Of a stretch of 64,000 bases of DNA, positions 20,270-29,855 are shown piece after piece. How positions within the stretch are numbered: the first letter of the stretch is position 1; every line of letters begins with the position of its first letter. Made by a program: the position numbers and the translations under genes. Source of the stretch: Planctomycetota bacterium (GTDB lineage: Bacteria; Planctomycetota; Phycisphaerae; UBA1845; UTPLA1); assembly GCA_016712275.1 (NCBI GenBank), contig JADJRI010000003.1, positions 1 through 64,000 on the forward strand, given 5' to 3'. The notes beneath the pieces are model-generated. The model worked only from the letters and a program-made list of their open reading frames with translations, was not told the DNA's origin and did no database searches.

Positions 20270-20831
20270 TTGGCAGACACGATTTTGGAGTTGTGCGCTT
20301 GGAGTTGGTTTTCAACTTTCGACGTGAGCCTAATCAGGAAAACGCGAAAATACTTGGAATTGACTTGCGCGACTTTGTGCGGGTTGAGTCTTTTTCTCTG
20401 GCCCTTGAGCATTTGGGTACACATCAAATATTGGCAACCGGTCAAAGGTTGGTCCTGGGCTTTTTATTTGGGTGAGGGGTGCGTTTCTCTGAAAAGAGAA
20501 TGGTGGTATGAGAACATTGGGAGTCCAAAGTTTCAGGCAATTGTGGACAGTAAGGGCGGGTTTCGAGTTATCACGGGTGAGCGCCCAAGGAGGCTGGGTT
20601 TCGTGTTGCCTTGGAGCACGTTTTTCTCGCCGTATTGTAATGGCAGAGGCGAAATTGGGATGCCATTTTGGATGTCGCGCTTTGTTCGGTTCTGTCGCCA
20701 TTTGGTTGCGGCGTTATCGGCAGCGCGTGCCGCCTCACTTGTGCGCCGCCTGTCGGTACGATTTGACGGCTAACGTCTCCGGCGTGTGCCCGGAGTGTGG
20801 CACAAAGGTGGAACGCGCGGAGGCGAAATGA
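20270..20831 (+). CDS. Small membrane protein with C-terminal zinc ribbon, frameshifted
   Basis: One membrane helix near the N-terminus (CATLCGLSLFLWPLSIWVHI) is followed by a soluble segment with tryptophan-rich strands, a second hydrophobic stretch, and a C-terminal zinc ribbon CAACRYDLTANVSGVCPECG. This CxxCxYDL...CPECG ending is a hallmark of a large planctomycete protein group of unknown function. The ribbon is in a different frame from the N-terminal part; the break lies near 20670. The start codon is uncertain (TTG near 20270). It is related to the gene at 21083, and both are followed by the same repeat. Confidence 0.55.
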
Positions 20832-20867
20832 GTTGTGAATATGGGCAGTAAGTCGATTTGATATTTT

Positions 20868-21024
20868 AAATCTCAGAGATCAGATTTGGGAAAGGATTGT
20901 GCCATGCGTATGGCATTGTTGTCTTTGAACAACTCGTTCGTCCTCCGGACGAGGAATTTCTTAGGGGATTTGGTCCAGTGGTTGAAACCACTGGCAACCA
21001 TCGTGGGCCCTGCCGGGCCGGGGG
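20868..21024 (+). repeat. ~155-bp dispersed repeat, copy A
   Basis: Begins AAATCTCAGAGATCAGATTTGGG and ends with the GGGCCCTGCCGGGCC block. It contains the palindromes CGTCCTCCGGACG and CCAGTGGTTGAAACCACTGG. The copy at 21970-22124 is nearly identical along the whole length, and an inverted partial copy lies at 1-75. It lies just after one zinc-ribbon gene and just before the next. Confidence 0.85.
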
Positions 21025-21082
21025 ATGAGCCGATTGGAATTGAGGTGGTGACGGTTGTGAATCGTGCCGAGGTAACAGCGAC

Positions 21083-21970
21083 ATGACTTTGAGAACGCGA
21101 ATCAGGAAGCGGCCGATTCGGTTTGGGTTTTTGGTATTGGTGTCGCTCTTATTTGTCGTTTCGATTGGTTCGTTTTGGATTGGGGTTGGGTATTTTGAGA
21201 AGGATGGATACGCCTTGTTTGCCTGGGGCGGGGTTCTAACGCTTGATGTGTCGAGTGACGCGGAGCATCACACGACCGACTTTTTTGATTTAAGAAACTC
21301 ACGAGGGATTCAGATTGTCGATACGCAGATGAGCTCTTTCGGCTTAACGCTTATTGAGTTCATGAACGTGCCGCGGCGTGGGTGCGAGCATTCCCTTTGG
21401 ATTCCATTTGGTTTGTCTTTGGCGTTCGGTGGAACGATCGCTTCCGCGGCTTTTTGGTGGCCGATGGAGAAGAACGGGCTTTGGCAAATTCGTGTTCGAA
21501 TGAAGAGGCGGCGGATTCGGTATTGGCTGTGGGTGTGTGTACTGCTTGTCTGGGTCTTGGCGATAGGTTCATTTTGGATGGGCGCGGGCTATATTGGCAA
21601 AGACTGGCGGCAAGTTGTGCGAATAGAGAGCGGTGTATTGCATCTGGGTTCGACAAGATCCTATTTCGGGCGCGTCATCGAAGGAAAAGGGTTTCAGGTT
21701 TTCGAAGTGGATTATGGGAGTGCGAGTAGGACGGCCTTCGAGTTCTGGCAGATGCCGACGCGGTCACATTGGGATTGGGTCGTGATACCGTTGGGTTTGC
21801 CCATGTTGTCATTGGGGTTGGTGACGACGGCGGCTTTTTGGTGGCCGATGCGGGTGTTTGGGGAGGGGCAGTGTCAGTGGTGTGGGTATGATTCGAGGGA
21901 GAATGTGAGCGGGAAGTGTTCGGAGTGTGGGATGGGGGTGGAGCGGGTGGCGGATAGTGAGACACATTGA
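21083..21970 (+). CDS. Internally duplicated membrane protein with C-terminal zinc ribbon
   Basis: About 295 residues made of two similar halves. Each half starts with a basic segment and a membrane helix ending IGSFWIGVGYFEKD or IGSFWMGAGYIGKD, continues through a beta-rich soluble part, and ends in a second helix with AAFWWPM. Only the second half keeps the zinc ribbon, CQWCGYDSRENVSGKCSECG. The protein is therefore an in-gene tandem duplication of the type encoded at 20270, with the first zinc ribbon lost. It is probably in the cytoplasmic membrane with the ribbon at the C-terminal end. Function is unknown. Confidence 0.75.
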   Translation: MTLRTRIRKRPIRFGFLVLVSLLFVVSIGSFWIGVGYFEKDGYALFAWGGVLTLDVSSDAEHHTTDFFDLRNSRGIQIVDTQMSSFGLTLIEFMNVPRRGCEHSLWIPFGLSLAFGGTIASAAFWWPMEKNGLWQIRVRMKRRRIRYWLWVCVLLVWVLAIGSFWMGAGYIGKDWRQVVRIESGVLHLGSTRSYFGRVIEGKGFQVFEVDYGSASRTAFEFWQMPTRSHWDWVVIPLGLPMLSLGLVTTAAFWWPMRVFGEGQCQWCGYDSRENVSGKCSECGMGVERVADSETH

Positions 21971-22124
21971 AATCTCAGAGATCAGATTTGGGAGGGAATT
22001 GTGTCGTGCGTTTGGCATTATTGCCTTTGAACAACTCGTCCGTCCTCCGGACGAGGAATTTTTTGGGGATTGGGTCCAGTGGTTGAAACCACTGGCAACC
22101 ATCGTGGGCCCTGCCGGGCCGGGG
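21970..22124 (+). repeat. ~155-bp dispersed repeat, copy B
   Basis: Second long copy of the element described at 20868-21024. It begins directly at the end of the zinc-ribbon gene. Differences from copy A are scattered single bases (for example AAAGGATTGTGCCATG versus AGGGAATTGTGTCGTG), and both main palindromes are intact. Confidence 0.85.
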
Positions 22125-22358
22125 AGAGCCGGTTGGGGTGACACGAGATTTGAGAGCTACTGTTTCGAATATCAGATTCTGAATCGGGCATAGGGACGAG
22201 CGACGACGCGAAGACCGCGCTCAGGAAAACAGTTCTGTCCGCGAATCGGTGGGTCAAACGGCCGACCCATCCTCCGATTGCGACAACGACTTTATTGTAA
22301 AACTCTCTGCATTCGCACGGGCAAGCAAAAGGCCGCTTGCCCATGCCACCCATTTCTT

Positions 22359-22410
22359 ACAGCCGGGGGCGGCTGTGTCACAACCCAGACAGCCGGGACG
22401 GCTGTGCCAC
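22359..22410. repeat. Pair of ACAGCCGGG...CGGCTGTG hairpins
   Basis: Two adjacent hairpins, ACAGCCGGGGGCGGCTGTG at 22359 and ACAGCCGGGACGGCTGTG at 22389, are each followed by TCA or CCAC. They belong to the same general hairpin class as the GCCGGTGCCAC repeats. They lie just upstream of rtcB and could affect its leader, but no promoter is evident. Confidence 0.7.
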
Positions 22411-22433
22411 ATTGATGATAGAATGTGCGCATT

Positions 22434-23857
22434 ATGAAAGCACGCGAGTTGGTTAAGTTGGGGTTTGAAGAGGGGCCGGTGATTGGGGCGGTGCTGCGCG
22501 GGTGTGAGAGTGCGGCGGCGGCGGGGATGAATGCGTGGGAGGTGCGCGAGCGGGTGCGGGCGCTACGGGAGGAGCCGAGCGCGTTTTTGGAGGATGCGCA
22601 TTTTAAGGAGGCGGCGGAGATTGTGTGTCGTGGGGGTGTCACCGACGAGTATGCGTTTCGGGATAATGATGCGGCGCGGGGGATGTTTGATGTGTGGGGT
22701 GCGCATCAGATTGATCCGGGGGCGATTGCGCAGATGGTGAATGCGATGCGCCTGCCGGTGTCGGTGGCCGGCGCGCTGATGCCGGATGCGCATATTGGAT
22801 ATGGGTTGCCGATCGGCGGGGTGCTGGCGACGGAGGGGGCGGTGATTCCGTATGCGGTGGGGGTGGACATTGCCTGCCGGATGATGCTGACGGTGCTGCC
22901 GATCGAGATCAAGGATGGGCTGGGCGATCCGATTGCGAAGGGCGAGGATGAGTTCATTCGCGTGATCGAGCGGAACACGCGGTTCGGGGCGGGGGCGAAA
23001 TTTACCGGGCGCGAGCGGCGGGAGCATCCGGTGCTTGAGGAGGATTGGGGCATCACGGACATTACGAAGGAGATGCGGCCGAAGGCGTGCGATCAGCTTG
23101 GCACGAGCGGCGGCGGGAATCATTTTGTGGATGTGGGGGAGATTGAGTTTAAGACGGAGTATATGGGCGTGCCGGCGGGGAAGTATGCGGCGATGCTGAG
23201 TCATTCGGGGTCGCGCGGGCCGGGGGCGCGGACGTGCGATTTTTATTCGCGGCTGGCGCAGAAGATGCATCCGAATTTGCCGAAGGAGCTGCGGCAATTG
23301 GCGTGGTTGCCGCTCGACCGGCCGGAGGGGTTGGAGTATTGGGCGGCGATGGAGTTGATGGGGCGGTTTGCGTCGGCGAACCATCATTGCATTCATCGGA
23401 CGATTCTGCGGGATTTGAAGATGCGGCCGTTGTTGCAGGTGGAAAATCATCATAATTATGCGTGGAAGGAAATGCATGGCGGGCGGGAGTTGATTGTGCA
23501 TCGGAAGGGGGCGACGCCGGCGGGGGTGGGAGTGGTTGGATTTATTCCGGGGTCGATGAGCGCGCCGGGGTTTTTGGTGGAGGGAAGGGTGTGGCGGCGA
23601 GTTTGGATTCGGCGGCGCATGGGGCCGGGCGGCAGCTTTCGCGAACGAAGGCGAAGGAGACGTTTCGGTGGAACCCGGTGAAGAAGGATCTGGTGGAGAA
23701 GCGGGTGACGCTGGTGTCGGCGGGGTTGGATGAGGCGCCGGGGGCGTATAAGCCGATTGAGGGTGTGATGGAGGCGCAGAAGGATTTGGTGCATGTGCGT
23801 GCGAAGTTTGAGCCGCGGATTGTGAAGATGGCGGATGATGGGTTTGTGGAGGATTGA
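22434..23857 (+). CDS. rtcB: RNA-splicing ligase RtcB family protein, frameshifted
   Basis: RtcB joins RNA 2',3'-cyclic phosphate (or 3'-phosphate) and 5'-OH ends using GTP and manganese, in RNA repair or tRNA splicing. Visible motifs are MPDAHIGYGLPIGGVLAT, PYAVGVDIACRM (metal-binding Asp/Cys), QLGTSGGGNHFVDVG, SHSGSRGPG, and VENHHNYAWKE with the metal histidines. After HRKGATPAG...IPGSMSAPGFLV the frame breaks at 23585-23586, where a missing A is the likely cause. It resumes with GVAASLDSAAHGAGRQLSRTKA, which includes the guanylylation-site histidine region. The whole is about 474 residues. The sequence resembles the variant RtcB group, and its substrate is not predictable. Confidence 0.85.
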
Positions 23858-23861
23858 AGTT

Positions 23862-23901
23862 ACACCGGCGGGACGCCGGTGCCACAGCCGCCGGTGCCAC
23901 A
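23862..23901. repeat. CACCGGCGGGACGCCGGTG hairpin repeat
   Basis: CACCGGCGGGACGCCGGTGCC is followed by ACAGCCGCCGGTGCCACAT. The first part is the same sequence found inside the lipid synthase gene at 37803-37823. It lies between rtcB and ispD. Confidence 0.75.
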
Positions 23902-23975
23902 TGATAGATTGCAGGTGTTGAGCGAAGTAAGATGGGCGGGGATTGGATACGCAGTTTTCGAAGTTGAGGTTTGGT

Positions 23976-24721
23976 ATGGCTAAGTTCAGTGTGATTGTGG
24001 TGGCGGCGGGGAAGGGTGAGCGGTGTGGGGACAAGGAGAACAAAGGTGTTTACGCGGTTGGGCGAGCAGCCGGTGTTCTTGAAGGCTGCAGCTTTTTTGT
24101 AATCGCGAGGATGTGTGCCAGACGATTCTGGTGGTGTCGAAGGATGACTCGGAGAAGATGAAGACGCAGTATGGGGCGAACCTGGGATTCATGGGGATTC
24201 AGTTGGTGGAGGGCGGGGCCGAGCGGCATGAGTCGGTGGCGAATGGGCTGGCGAAGGTGAGCGAGGAGGCGGAGTTTGTCGCGGTGCATGATGCGGTGCG
24301 GGTTTGCCTGGCGGAGCAGTGGATCGATGCGATATTTGAGGCGGCGGCGCGGTTTGGTTCGGCGGTGCCGGTGACCGCGATTACGTCGACGATCAAGCGC
24401 GTGGGCGAGGATAAGCTGTTGGGGGAGACGGTACCGCGCGAGGGGTTGTATATGGCACAGACGCCGCAGGTTTTTAGGCGGAAGGTGATTGTGGAGGCGT
24501 ATGGGAAGCTGGCGGCGGGTGAGATTTTGGCGGGGAGCGCGCCGACGGACGATGCGCAGGTGCTGAAGGCGGCGGGGTTTGAGGTGACGGCGGTGGAGGG
24601 GGACTCGCGAAATATCAAGATTACGACGCAGGGGGATTTGATATTGGCGGGGGCGGTGCTCAAGAGTTTGCCGGCGAAGCCTGTTTCCCGGAGTGGGGTT
24701 TTTGATGAGGCGAAGTGGTGA
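23976..24721 (+). CDS. ispD: 2-C-methyl-D-erythritol 4-phosphate cytidylyltransferase, frameshifted
   Basis: IspD transfers CMP from CTP to MEP in the non-mevalonate isoprenoid pathway. The CTP-binding N-terminus FSVIVVAAGKGERCG is clear, and so are VAVHDAVRVCL, VTAITSTIKRV and the C-terminal APTDDAQVLKAAG...GDSRNIKITTQGDL. The N-terminal 70 residues are split by two indels: an extra A at 24042-24044 and a missing T in the run 24093-24098. Correcting both gives NKVFTRLGEQPVFLKAAAFF in one frame. The ATG at 23976 follows GAGG. ispH and ispF of the same pathway lie at 26.2 and 45.3 kb. Confidence 0.88.
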
Positions 24722-24723
24722 GG

Positions 24724-24799
24724 AAACGCCGAAAAATTCAAAACGCCGAAACGCCGAAATGTCGAAACGCAATTTAGACAGGCGGGACGCCTGTCCCAC
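24724..24799. repeat. GAAACGCCGAAA words plus ACAGGCGGGACGCCTGT hairpin
   Basis: Degenerate tandem words AAACGCCGAAA / GTCGAAACGC run to about 24770 and are followed by a hairpin ACAGGCGGGACGCCTGTCCCAC at 24778. The words are the complement of the 3128-3190 tandem repeat. Confidence 0.65.
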
Positions 24800-25011
24800 A
24801 GCGTTGCATCCGCTTTGCGGGCCACTGAATTGCCGGGCTGTGAAATCATATCTTGTTGGGTGATTCGCTTGATTTGTTGAACTTATCGCGTTGGAATATC
24901 ATAGAAGCCGCTGAGGGGCTCGCGAATTTTCGCGGCCGACTTGCACGCTGGATCAAATTGGATGGCTCGCGCCGGCCGGGGGCCTGCGCGAATGGATCAA
25001 GGACGACACCC

Positions 25012-26001
25012 ATGTCTATGCTTCGTTTGTACCGCCGTGGTTCGATTTTCGTTTTTTCACTTGTGGCAATCGGCACGCTGGGTTGCGAGGGGATCGATCG
25101 GCATCACGATTCCCGCGTCGGCGATATTGCCCCGCCGCCGGAGGATGTCGACTTTCGTACGGCATCGACCACGGAGACGGCGAACTTTCCGGATCTAATC
25201 GAGGAGATGATTCAGAAGCGCGACGTCTATATCGCGCACTTGATTCAGATTGAGCGGGCGTATCTGGATGTCGGCGACATCAACCGGGCGAATTGGGCGC
25301 GGCGGCAGCGGGAACTGACGGAAAAAGTCGAGATCTATCCCTACCTGACCGAGCGGGCGACCGTGCAGCAGAACGTGCAGGCGCAGGTGATTCCGCGCGA
25401 CTCGATTCCCGAAGCGGACAAATTGTTCGATCAGGCATATGCGATGTATGACAAGTTCGTGGGCGTGCCGTTTGTCGGCTTCGCCTATTTGAACAAGCAG
25501 GAGCCGCGCGACGCGGCGGACCTGTTCAAGCGCGTGATCAACGAGCATCCGACATCGGACAAGGTGGACGATGCGGCCTATTTCATCGGCAACATCTACA
25601 AAGAGTTTCTTCGAAATGACGACCCTGACAACGAGCTGGCACTTCGTTATTTGAGGTGGGCATGGTCGCTCGATCCGCGCACGCCCCATCCGGCGCGGTT
25701 TGATGCTGCGGTGATTTACGATTTTCGGCTGCACGACCGGGACAAGGCGATCGAGTTGTATCACGATGTGCTGGCGCTGGAGGAGGCGGGGAATAATTCC
25801 AACCAGCGGTTCAGTGCGACGCGCATCGCGCAATTGACGGATGACGACGACAGCCATCTGAAGCCGCAGGAGCCGCGCGTGGCAAATCAAAAACCGCAGC
25901 CGCAGCGGACGGACACGACCGCGACCAACGAGCCCACGCCGGACACATCGCGCGAACCGGGGCCGGTGAGCAGCCGGATGCCCGATGGGGATGGCGAATG
26001 A
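25012..26001 (+). CDS. Lipoprotein with tetratricopeptide-like repeats
   Basis: The ATG at 25012 begins a lipoprotein signal peptide (basic start, FVFSLVAIGTLGC lipobox). The mature protein of about 305 residues has a helical TPR-like middle (PRDAADLFKRVINEHPTSDKVDDAAYFIGNIYKEFL; HDRDKAIELYHDVLALEE) and a disordered C-terminus rich in Pro, Thr and Arg. The pattern resembles outer-membrane assembly or polysaccharide scaffold lipoproteins, but no family can be named. A clear intrinsic terminator follows at 26041. Confidence 0.7.
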   Translation: MSMLRLYRRGSIFVFSLVAIGTLGCEGIDRHHDSRVGDIAPPPEDVDFRTASTTETANFPDLIEEMIQKRDVYIAHLIQIERAYLDVGDINRANWARRQRELTEKVEIYPYLTERATVQQNVQAQVIPRDSIPEADKLFDQAYAMYDKFVGVPFVGFAYLNKQEPRDAADLFKRVINEHPTSDKVDDAAYFIGNIYKEFLRNDDPDNELALRYLRWAWSLDPRTPHPARFDAAVIYDFRLHDRDKAIELYHDVLALEEAGNNSNQRFSATRIAQLTDDDDSHLKPQEPRVANQKPQPQRTDTTATNEPTPDTSREPGPVSSRMPDGDGE

Positions 26002-26040
26002 TTAAAGAGTAAGTCGTTTCATTCTGATCGAAAATAGAAG

Positions 26041-26077
26041 GCCGGTTCCGAGGACGTTATCGGGACCGGCTTTTTTT
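26041..26077 (+). terminator. Rho-independent terminator
   Basis: Stem GCCGGTTCC pairs with GGGACCGGC around the 12-base loop GAGGACGTTATC (one G-T pair), followed by seven T. It sits 40 bp after the TPR lipoprotein stop codon and probably ends that transcript. Confidence 0.85.
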
Positions 26078-26174
26078 GTTTGGCGGGTCGATCGCGGCTA
26101 TGATTTTGCGGCTTGATGGATGGTTGCGAGAGCGGGGCAAAGTGAATTGTGTGTTTGTTTGACATGACCGTATC

Positions 26175-26225
26175 GGCATGAAAAGTGCGGCACAGGCTAT
26201 TAGCCTATGCCACACTTTTCATGCC
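26175..26225. repeat. Long palindrome upstream of ispH
   Basis: GGCATGAAAAGTG at 26175 pairs with CACTTTTCATGCC ending at 26225, with an inner GGCACAGGCTA / TAGCCTATGCC stem that has two mismatches. Arms total about 24 bp with almost no loop. It belongs to the GGCAC-hairpin class but has its own outer arms. It overlaps the likely ispH leader. Confidence 0.8.
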
Positions 26226-26247
26226 GGTGCCTGCGACGAAGAAAGAA

Positions 26248-27206
26248 ATGCGAATACTGCTTGCGAATCCGAGGGGGTTTTGTGCCGGCGTTGACCGGGC
26301 GATCAAGATTGTTGATCTGGCGCTGGAGGCGTATGGGCCGCCGGTGTATGTGCGGCGGGAGATTGTGCATAACAGCCATGTGGTGAGGGACTTGCGGGAG
26401 AAGGGGGCGGTGTTTGTTGAGGAACTGGAAGATGTGCCGCCGGGGTCGGTGGCGGTGCTCAGCGCGCATGGGGTTTCGCCGACTGTGTTTGAGGAGGCGA
26501 AGGCGCGGAGTCTGCGGCTGATCGATGCGACGTGTCCCTTGGTGACGAAGGTGCATTTGGAGGTGCATCGGTTTGTGAAGGCGGGGTATCACATTGCGCT
26601 GATCGGGCACAAGGGGCATGATGAGGTGGTGGGGACGATCGGCGAGGCACCGGGGGACATTACGCTGGTTGAGAATGAGGCGCAGGCGGGGACGGTGACA
26701 TTTCCGCGGCACGATAAACTGATGGTGCTGACACAGACGACGCTGGGGGTGGACGACACGAAGATTGTGATCGACGCGCTGCGGAAGCGTTTTCCTTATT
26801 TGGAGTTGCCGCCGACGGATGATGTTTGCTATGCGACGCAGAACCGGCAGGATGCGGTGAAGGAGATGACGTCGCGCGGGATGCAATTGCTCCTGGTGGT
26901 GGGGTCAAAGAATTCAAGCAATGCGGCGCGGCTGGTGGAGGTGGGCGAGGCGCGCGGTGTGCGCGGATTTTTGATCGATTCGGCGGATGAGATTCGGCCG
27001 GAGTGGTGCGAGGGAGTTGAGTGCGCCGCGGTGACGGCGGGGGCGAGCACGCCAGAGGATGTGGTGCAGGGGTGGTGAATCGGTTGAAGGAATTGGGCGG
27101 CGGGTCGGTGGAGTTTGTGACGACGGCGGAAGAGAGCACGGTGTTTCAAATACCGTTTGATTTGCGGCGGGCGATGGAGGAGAGGGCGAGGGGCCAAGGG
27201 GTCTAG
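26248..27206 (+). CDS. ispH: 4-hydroxy-3-methylbut-2-enyl diphosphate reductase, frameshifted at 3' end
   Basis: IspH is a 4Fe-4S enzyme that reduces HMBPP to IPP and DMAPP, the last MEP-pathway step. The three cluster cysteines are in NPRGFCAGVDRAI, IDATCPLVTKVH and GVECAAVTAGASTPE. HNSHVV, HGVSP and GHKGHDEV carry substrate-binding histidines. The ATG at 26248 gives the standard N-terminus. Near the end, a missing G in the run 27069-27072 shifts the frame. With it restored, the protein continues VVNRLKELGGGS to the stop at 27204-27206. The length would be about 320 residues, normal for the family. Confidence 0.9.
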
Positions 27207-27251
27207 GGGCCGAGGGGTCGAGTGAAGGAAATTGCGAGGCTTGGTTTTTAG

Positions 27252-29160
27252 ATGAGTGAATCGAAGGATAGTTCCAAAGTTAATCTCGCTTCGTTGACGC
27301 AGGCGGCGGTGGAGGGGGGGAAGCAGGCGATTGAGACGGCGACATCCGGCGCAAAGGCCGGGGCCAAGCTGGCGGTGGGGACTTTGTTTGCGGGGGCGAA
27401 CGTGCTGCTGGATTTGGGCGTTCGGGTGGCACGGGGATTGCCGTTGGCGGGGAATGGGGCGGAGGTTCGGCTGGAGGGGGAGAGCGGTGAGATTCGGGCG
27501 GTTGCGATTGATCGAGGTGTGGTCGGCGCGACGGCGCCATTGGGATGGTATTTAGCGGATGAGAGGCGGACGCCGTCGGGTGAAGCAGAATTAGCGGATG
27601 CGCTACGGCGGTTGTCGAAGCCGGTGTATGCGTTTGATGTTGAGGCGGGCGTTGGGTTTGCGAATGATGGCCGGTGCGTAATGGGTGCCGACGCTGCGGC
27701 ACTTGGACAGAGTTACCCGCTTCGGGCGTATGTGCCGCCGGTGATGCCGGGGGCGCTGGGCGATGCGACATTTCGGGCGGATTATGGACTCAAGTATGCG
27801 TACCTGGCGGGGGCGATGGCGAATGGGATCGGATCTTGCGAGGTTGTCGAGGCGATGGGCCACGCGGGAATGCTGGGATTTTTCGGATCGGCGGGGCTTT
27901 CATTGGAACGGGTGAAGGCGGCGATTGAACGATTGCAAAAGAGTCTGGGCGATTCGCCGTTTGGGTTCAATTTGATACACAGTCCGAACGAGCCGCTGCT
28001 CGAGGCGGCCATCGTGGATTTGTATTTGAAGCGGGGCATTCGGCTGGTCGATGCATCGGCTTATTTGGATTTAACGCTGCCGCTGGTGAAGTATCGGGTG
28101 CATGGGATTCATCGGGATGCGGACGGGCGGATTGTTTGTCCGAACCGGGTGATCGGCAAGGTGTCAAGAGCCGAAGTGGCTCGAAAGATGTTTACCCCCC
28201 CGCCAGAGGCCATGCTGCGGCAACTGGTCGAACAGAATGTCATATCGACGGCACAAGCGGAGCTTGCGAAGCAGATTCCGGTGGCGCAGGATTTGACGGT
28301 GGAGGCGGATTCGGGCGGGCACACGGACAACCGGCCGGCACTGACGCTGCTGCCGGGGATGATGGCGCTGCGGGATGAGATGCAGGCGCAGCATGGATAT
28401 GCGATGCCGCTGCGGGTTGGCGCGGCGGGCGGGATTGCGACGCCGGCGAGCGTTGCGGCGGCCTTTGCGATGGGCGCGGCGTATGTGATGACGGGTAGCG
28501 TGAATCAGGCGTGTATCGAGGCGGGGACATCGCCGATTGTGCGGGAGATGCTGGCGCATGCGGGCCAGGCGGATGTCACCATGGCGCCTGCGGCGGACAT
28601 GTTTGAGATGGGTGTGAAGGTGCAGGTTTTGAAATGGGGGACGATGTTCCCCGTGCGGGCTCGGAAGTTGTATGACCTGTATCGCGAATACGCCGGTCTG
28701 GATGAAATTCCGGCCGCGACGCGGGCGATGCTGGAGCGGGATTATCTGCGTTGCACGATCGAAGAGGCGTGGGCGGCGACGCGGCAATTTTTTGAGACCC
28801 GCGACCCGAAGCAGATCGAGCGGGCGGAGAAGGATGCGAAGCACAAAATGGCATTAGTGTTTCGGAGCTATCTGGGTCAGTCGTCGAACTGGGCGAATTC
28901 GGGAGAGGCATCGCGCAAGGTTGATTTTCAGATTTGGTGCGGGCCGGCCATGGGCGCGTTCAACGAGTGGACGCGCGGGACGTTTTTGGAGAAGGCGGAG
29001 AATCGGCAGGTTGCGACGGTGGCGATGAATTTGATGGTGGGGGGCGTGCGTGCTGGCTCGGGCGAATATGTTGAAGATGCAGGGGGTGCGGGTTTCGGCG
29101 GGGGCGGAGAGGGTTGGGCCGATGGGGATGGAGGAGATGCTCTCCATTCTCGCACAATAG
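27252..29160 (+). CDS. pfaD: PfaD-type enoyl reductase of PUFA synthase
   Basis: PfaD is the FMN-dependent enoyl reductase, of the 2-nitropropane dioxygenase fold, that acts in trans with polyunsaturated fatty acid synthases. After an Ala-rich N-terminal segment of ~95 residues comes the PfaD pattern: GWYLADERRTP, RADYGLKYAYLAGAMANGIGS, GHAGMLGFFGSAGLSLERV, FGFNLIHSPNEPLLE, VEADSGGHTDNRPALTLLP, GAAGGIATPASVAAAFAMGAAYVMTGSVNQ, and DMFEMGVKVQVLKWGTMFPVRA. A frame break near 29050 makes the last 35 residues readable only in the next frame (ARANMLKMQGVRVSAGAERVGPM), ending at 29160. It comes first in the cluster, as in terrestrial myxobacterial pfa1-pfa2-pfa3 loci. Confidence 0.9.
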
Positions 29161-29172
29161 AATTTCGTGAGA

Positions 29173-29583
29173 TCATTCCGGAATGACGTCAAACGGGCGT
29201 CGACCGTGAAGGCGATAGATATTGAAGTCACTGTCTAACGTAAATATTTTCCCCCGATTCAGTCTTTCAGCCACGGCGACCAAAGAAGCATCTGCAAGGT
29301 CCATCGGAAGAGAGTTGTATTTCTCCATTAGAACTCGAACCCGTTTCAAATCATCGCCAGTCATCTCGATGACTTGGAGATCACCTTTAAGGATCATATC
29401 CCACAGAAGGGACTGGCCTTGCCATCCCTTCATTCGGCCCAACATGTGCATTGCTTCGGTTAGAACGGGAAGAACGGTTTGCAGCGGCAGAGCGACGGCA
29501 TCTAATTCCGCAACGCAGATTTGATGATCCGAATCATCCGTATCTATAATTGCGATGAGAGGACCGGTGTCGGTCAAAATCAC
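29173..29583 (-). CDS. PIN-domain toxin, VapC-like ribonuclease
   Basis: This 136-residue protein has PIN-domain features: the N-terminal acidic DTGPLIAIID, an acidic middle (LPVLTEAMHML with Glu), and the C-terminal DLADASLVAVAERL and FTLDSDFNIYRL pattern that supplies further metal-binding aspartates. VapC toxins cleave tRNA or rRNA and are blocked by their partner. It overlaps its upstream partner by 4 bp (ATGA). The pair is on the minus strand between two lipid-synthase genes and is AT-richer than they are, which suggests insertion. Target RNA is unknown. Confidence 0.85.
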   Translation of the reverse strand: MILTDTGPLIAIIDTDDSDHQICVAELDAVALPLQTVLPVLTEAMHMLGRMKGWQGQSLLWDMILKGDLQVIEMTGDDLKRVRVLMEKYNSLPMDLADASLVAVAERLNRGKIFTLDSDFNIYRLHGRRPFDVIPE

Positions 29584-29855
29584 TTTCGTTTCCTTCTGGC
29601 GTGCTTTTCGAGGAGAGCCTGAGCGAATTCCTCCTTGTGACTTTTTGCATTTCCACCGCCGCTTTTGATCGCACCGATCACATAAGATAATCGCTCTCGC
29701 GTTGAAGGTTGTGCGACGTTATCGCAATGTCGAAGAATAGCTTCACGCACGAACTCGGAAACCGACTCATCGCGTTGTCTCGCGGCTTCTTCCATTCTGG
29801 TGTGGAGTTCCTGATTTAGTCGAACATTTACTGGAATTGTTTGGTCGGCTTTCAT
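29580..29855 (-). CDS. Ribbon-helix-helix antitoxin
   Basis: About 91 residues, starting at the ATG at 29855, which is preceded by AAGGATCAG. The N-terminus IPVNVRLNQELHTRMEEAARQRDESVSEFVREAILRHC is a typical ribbon-helix-helix DNA-binding dimer, and the basic C-terminal part (EEFAQALLEKHARRKRK) would wrap the toxin. It lies directly upstream of the PIN gene with a 4-bp overlap, so it is its likely antitoxin and autorepressor. A longer start ten codons upstream is possible but has no ribosome site. Confidence 0.8.
   Translation of the reverse strand: MKADQTIPVNVRLNQELHTRMEEAARQRDESVSEFVREAILRHCDNVAQPSTRERLSYVIGAIKSGGGNAKSHKEEFAQALLEKHARRKRK

Noticed and set aside
20868..21024. Riboswitch or leader RNA upstream of the zinc-ribbon gene
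   Set aside because: The same element follows the next gene and appears inverted at the window start, so it is better described as a dispersed repeat.
22563..23900. 445-residue open frame on the minus strand opposite rtcB
   Set aside because: Its composition is a His/Pro/Arg-rich mirror of the G-rich rtcB codons, and it has no family features.
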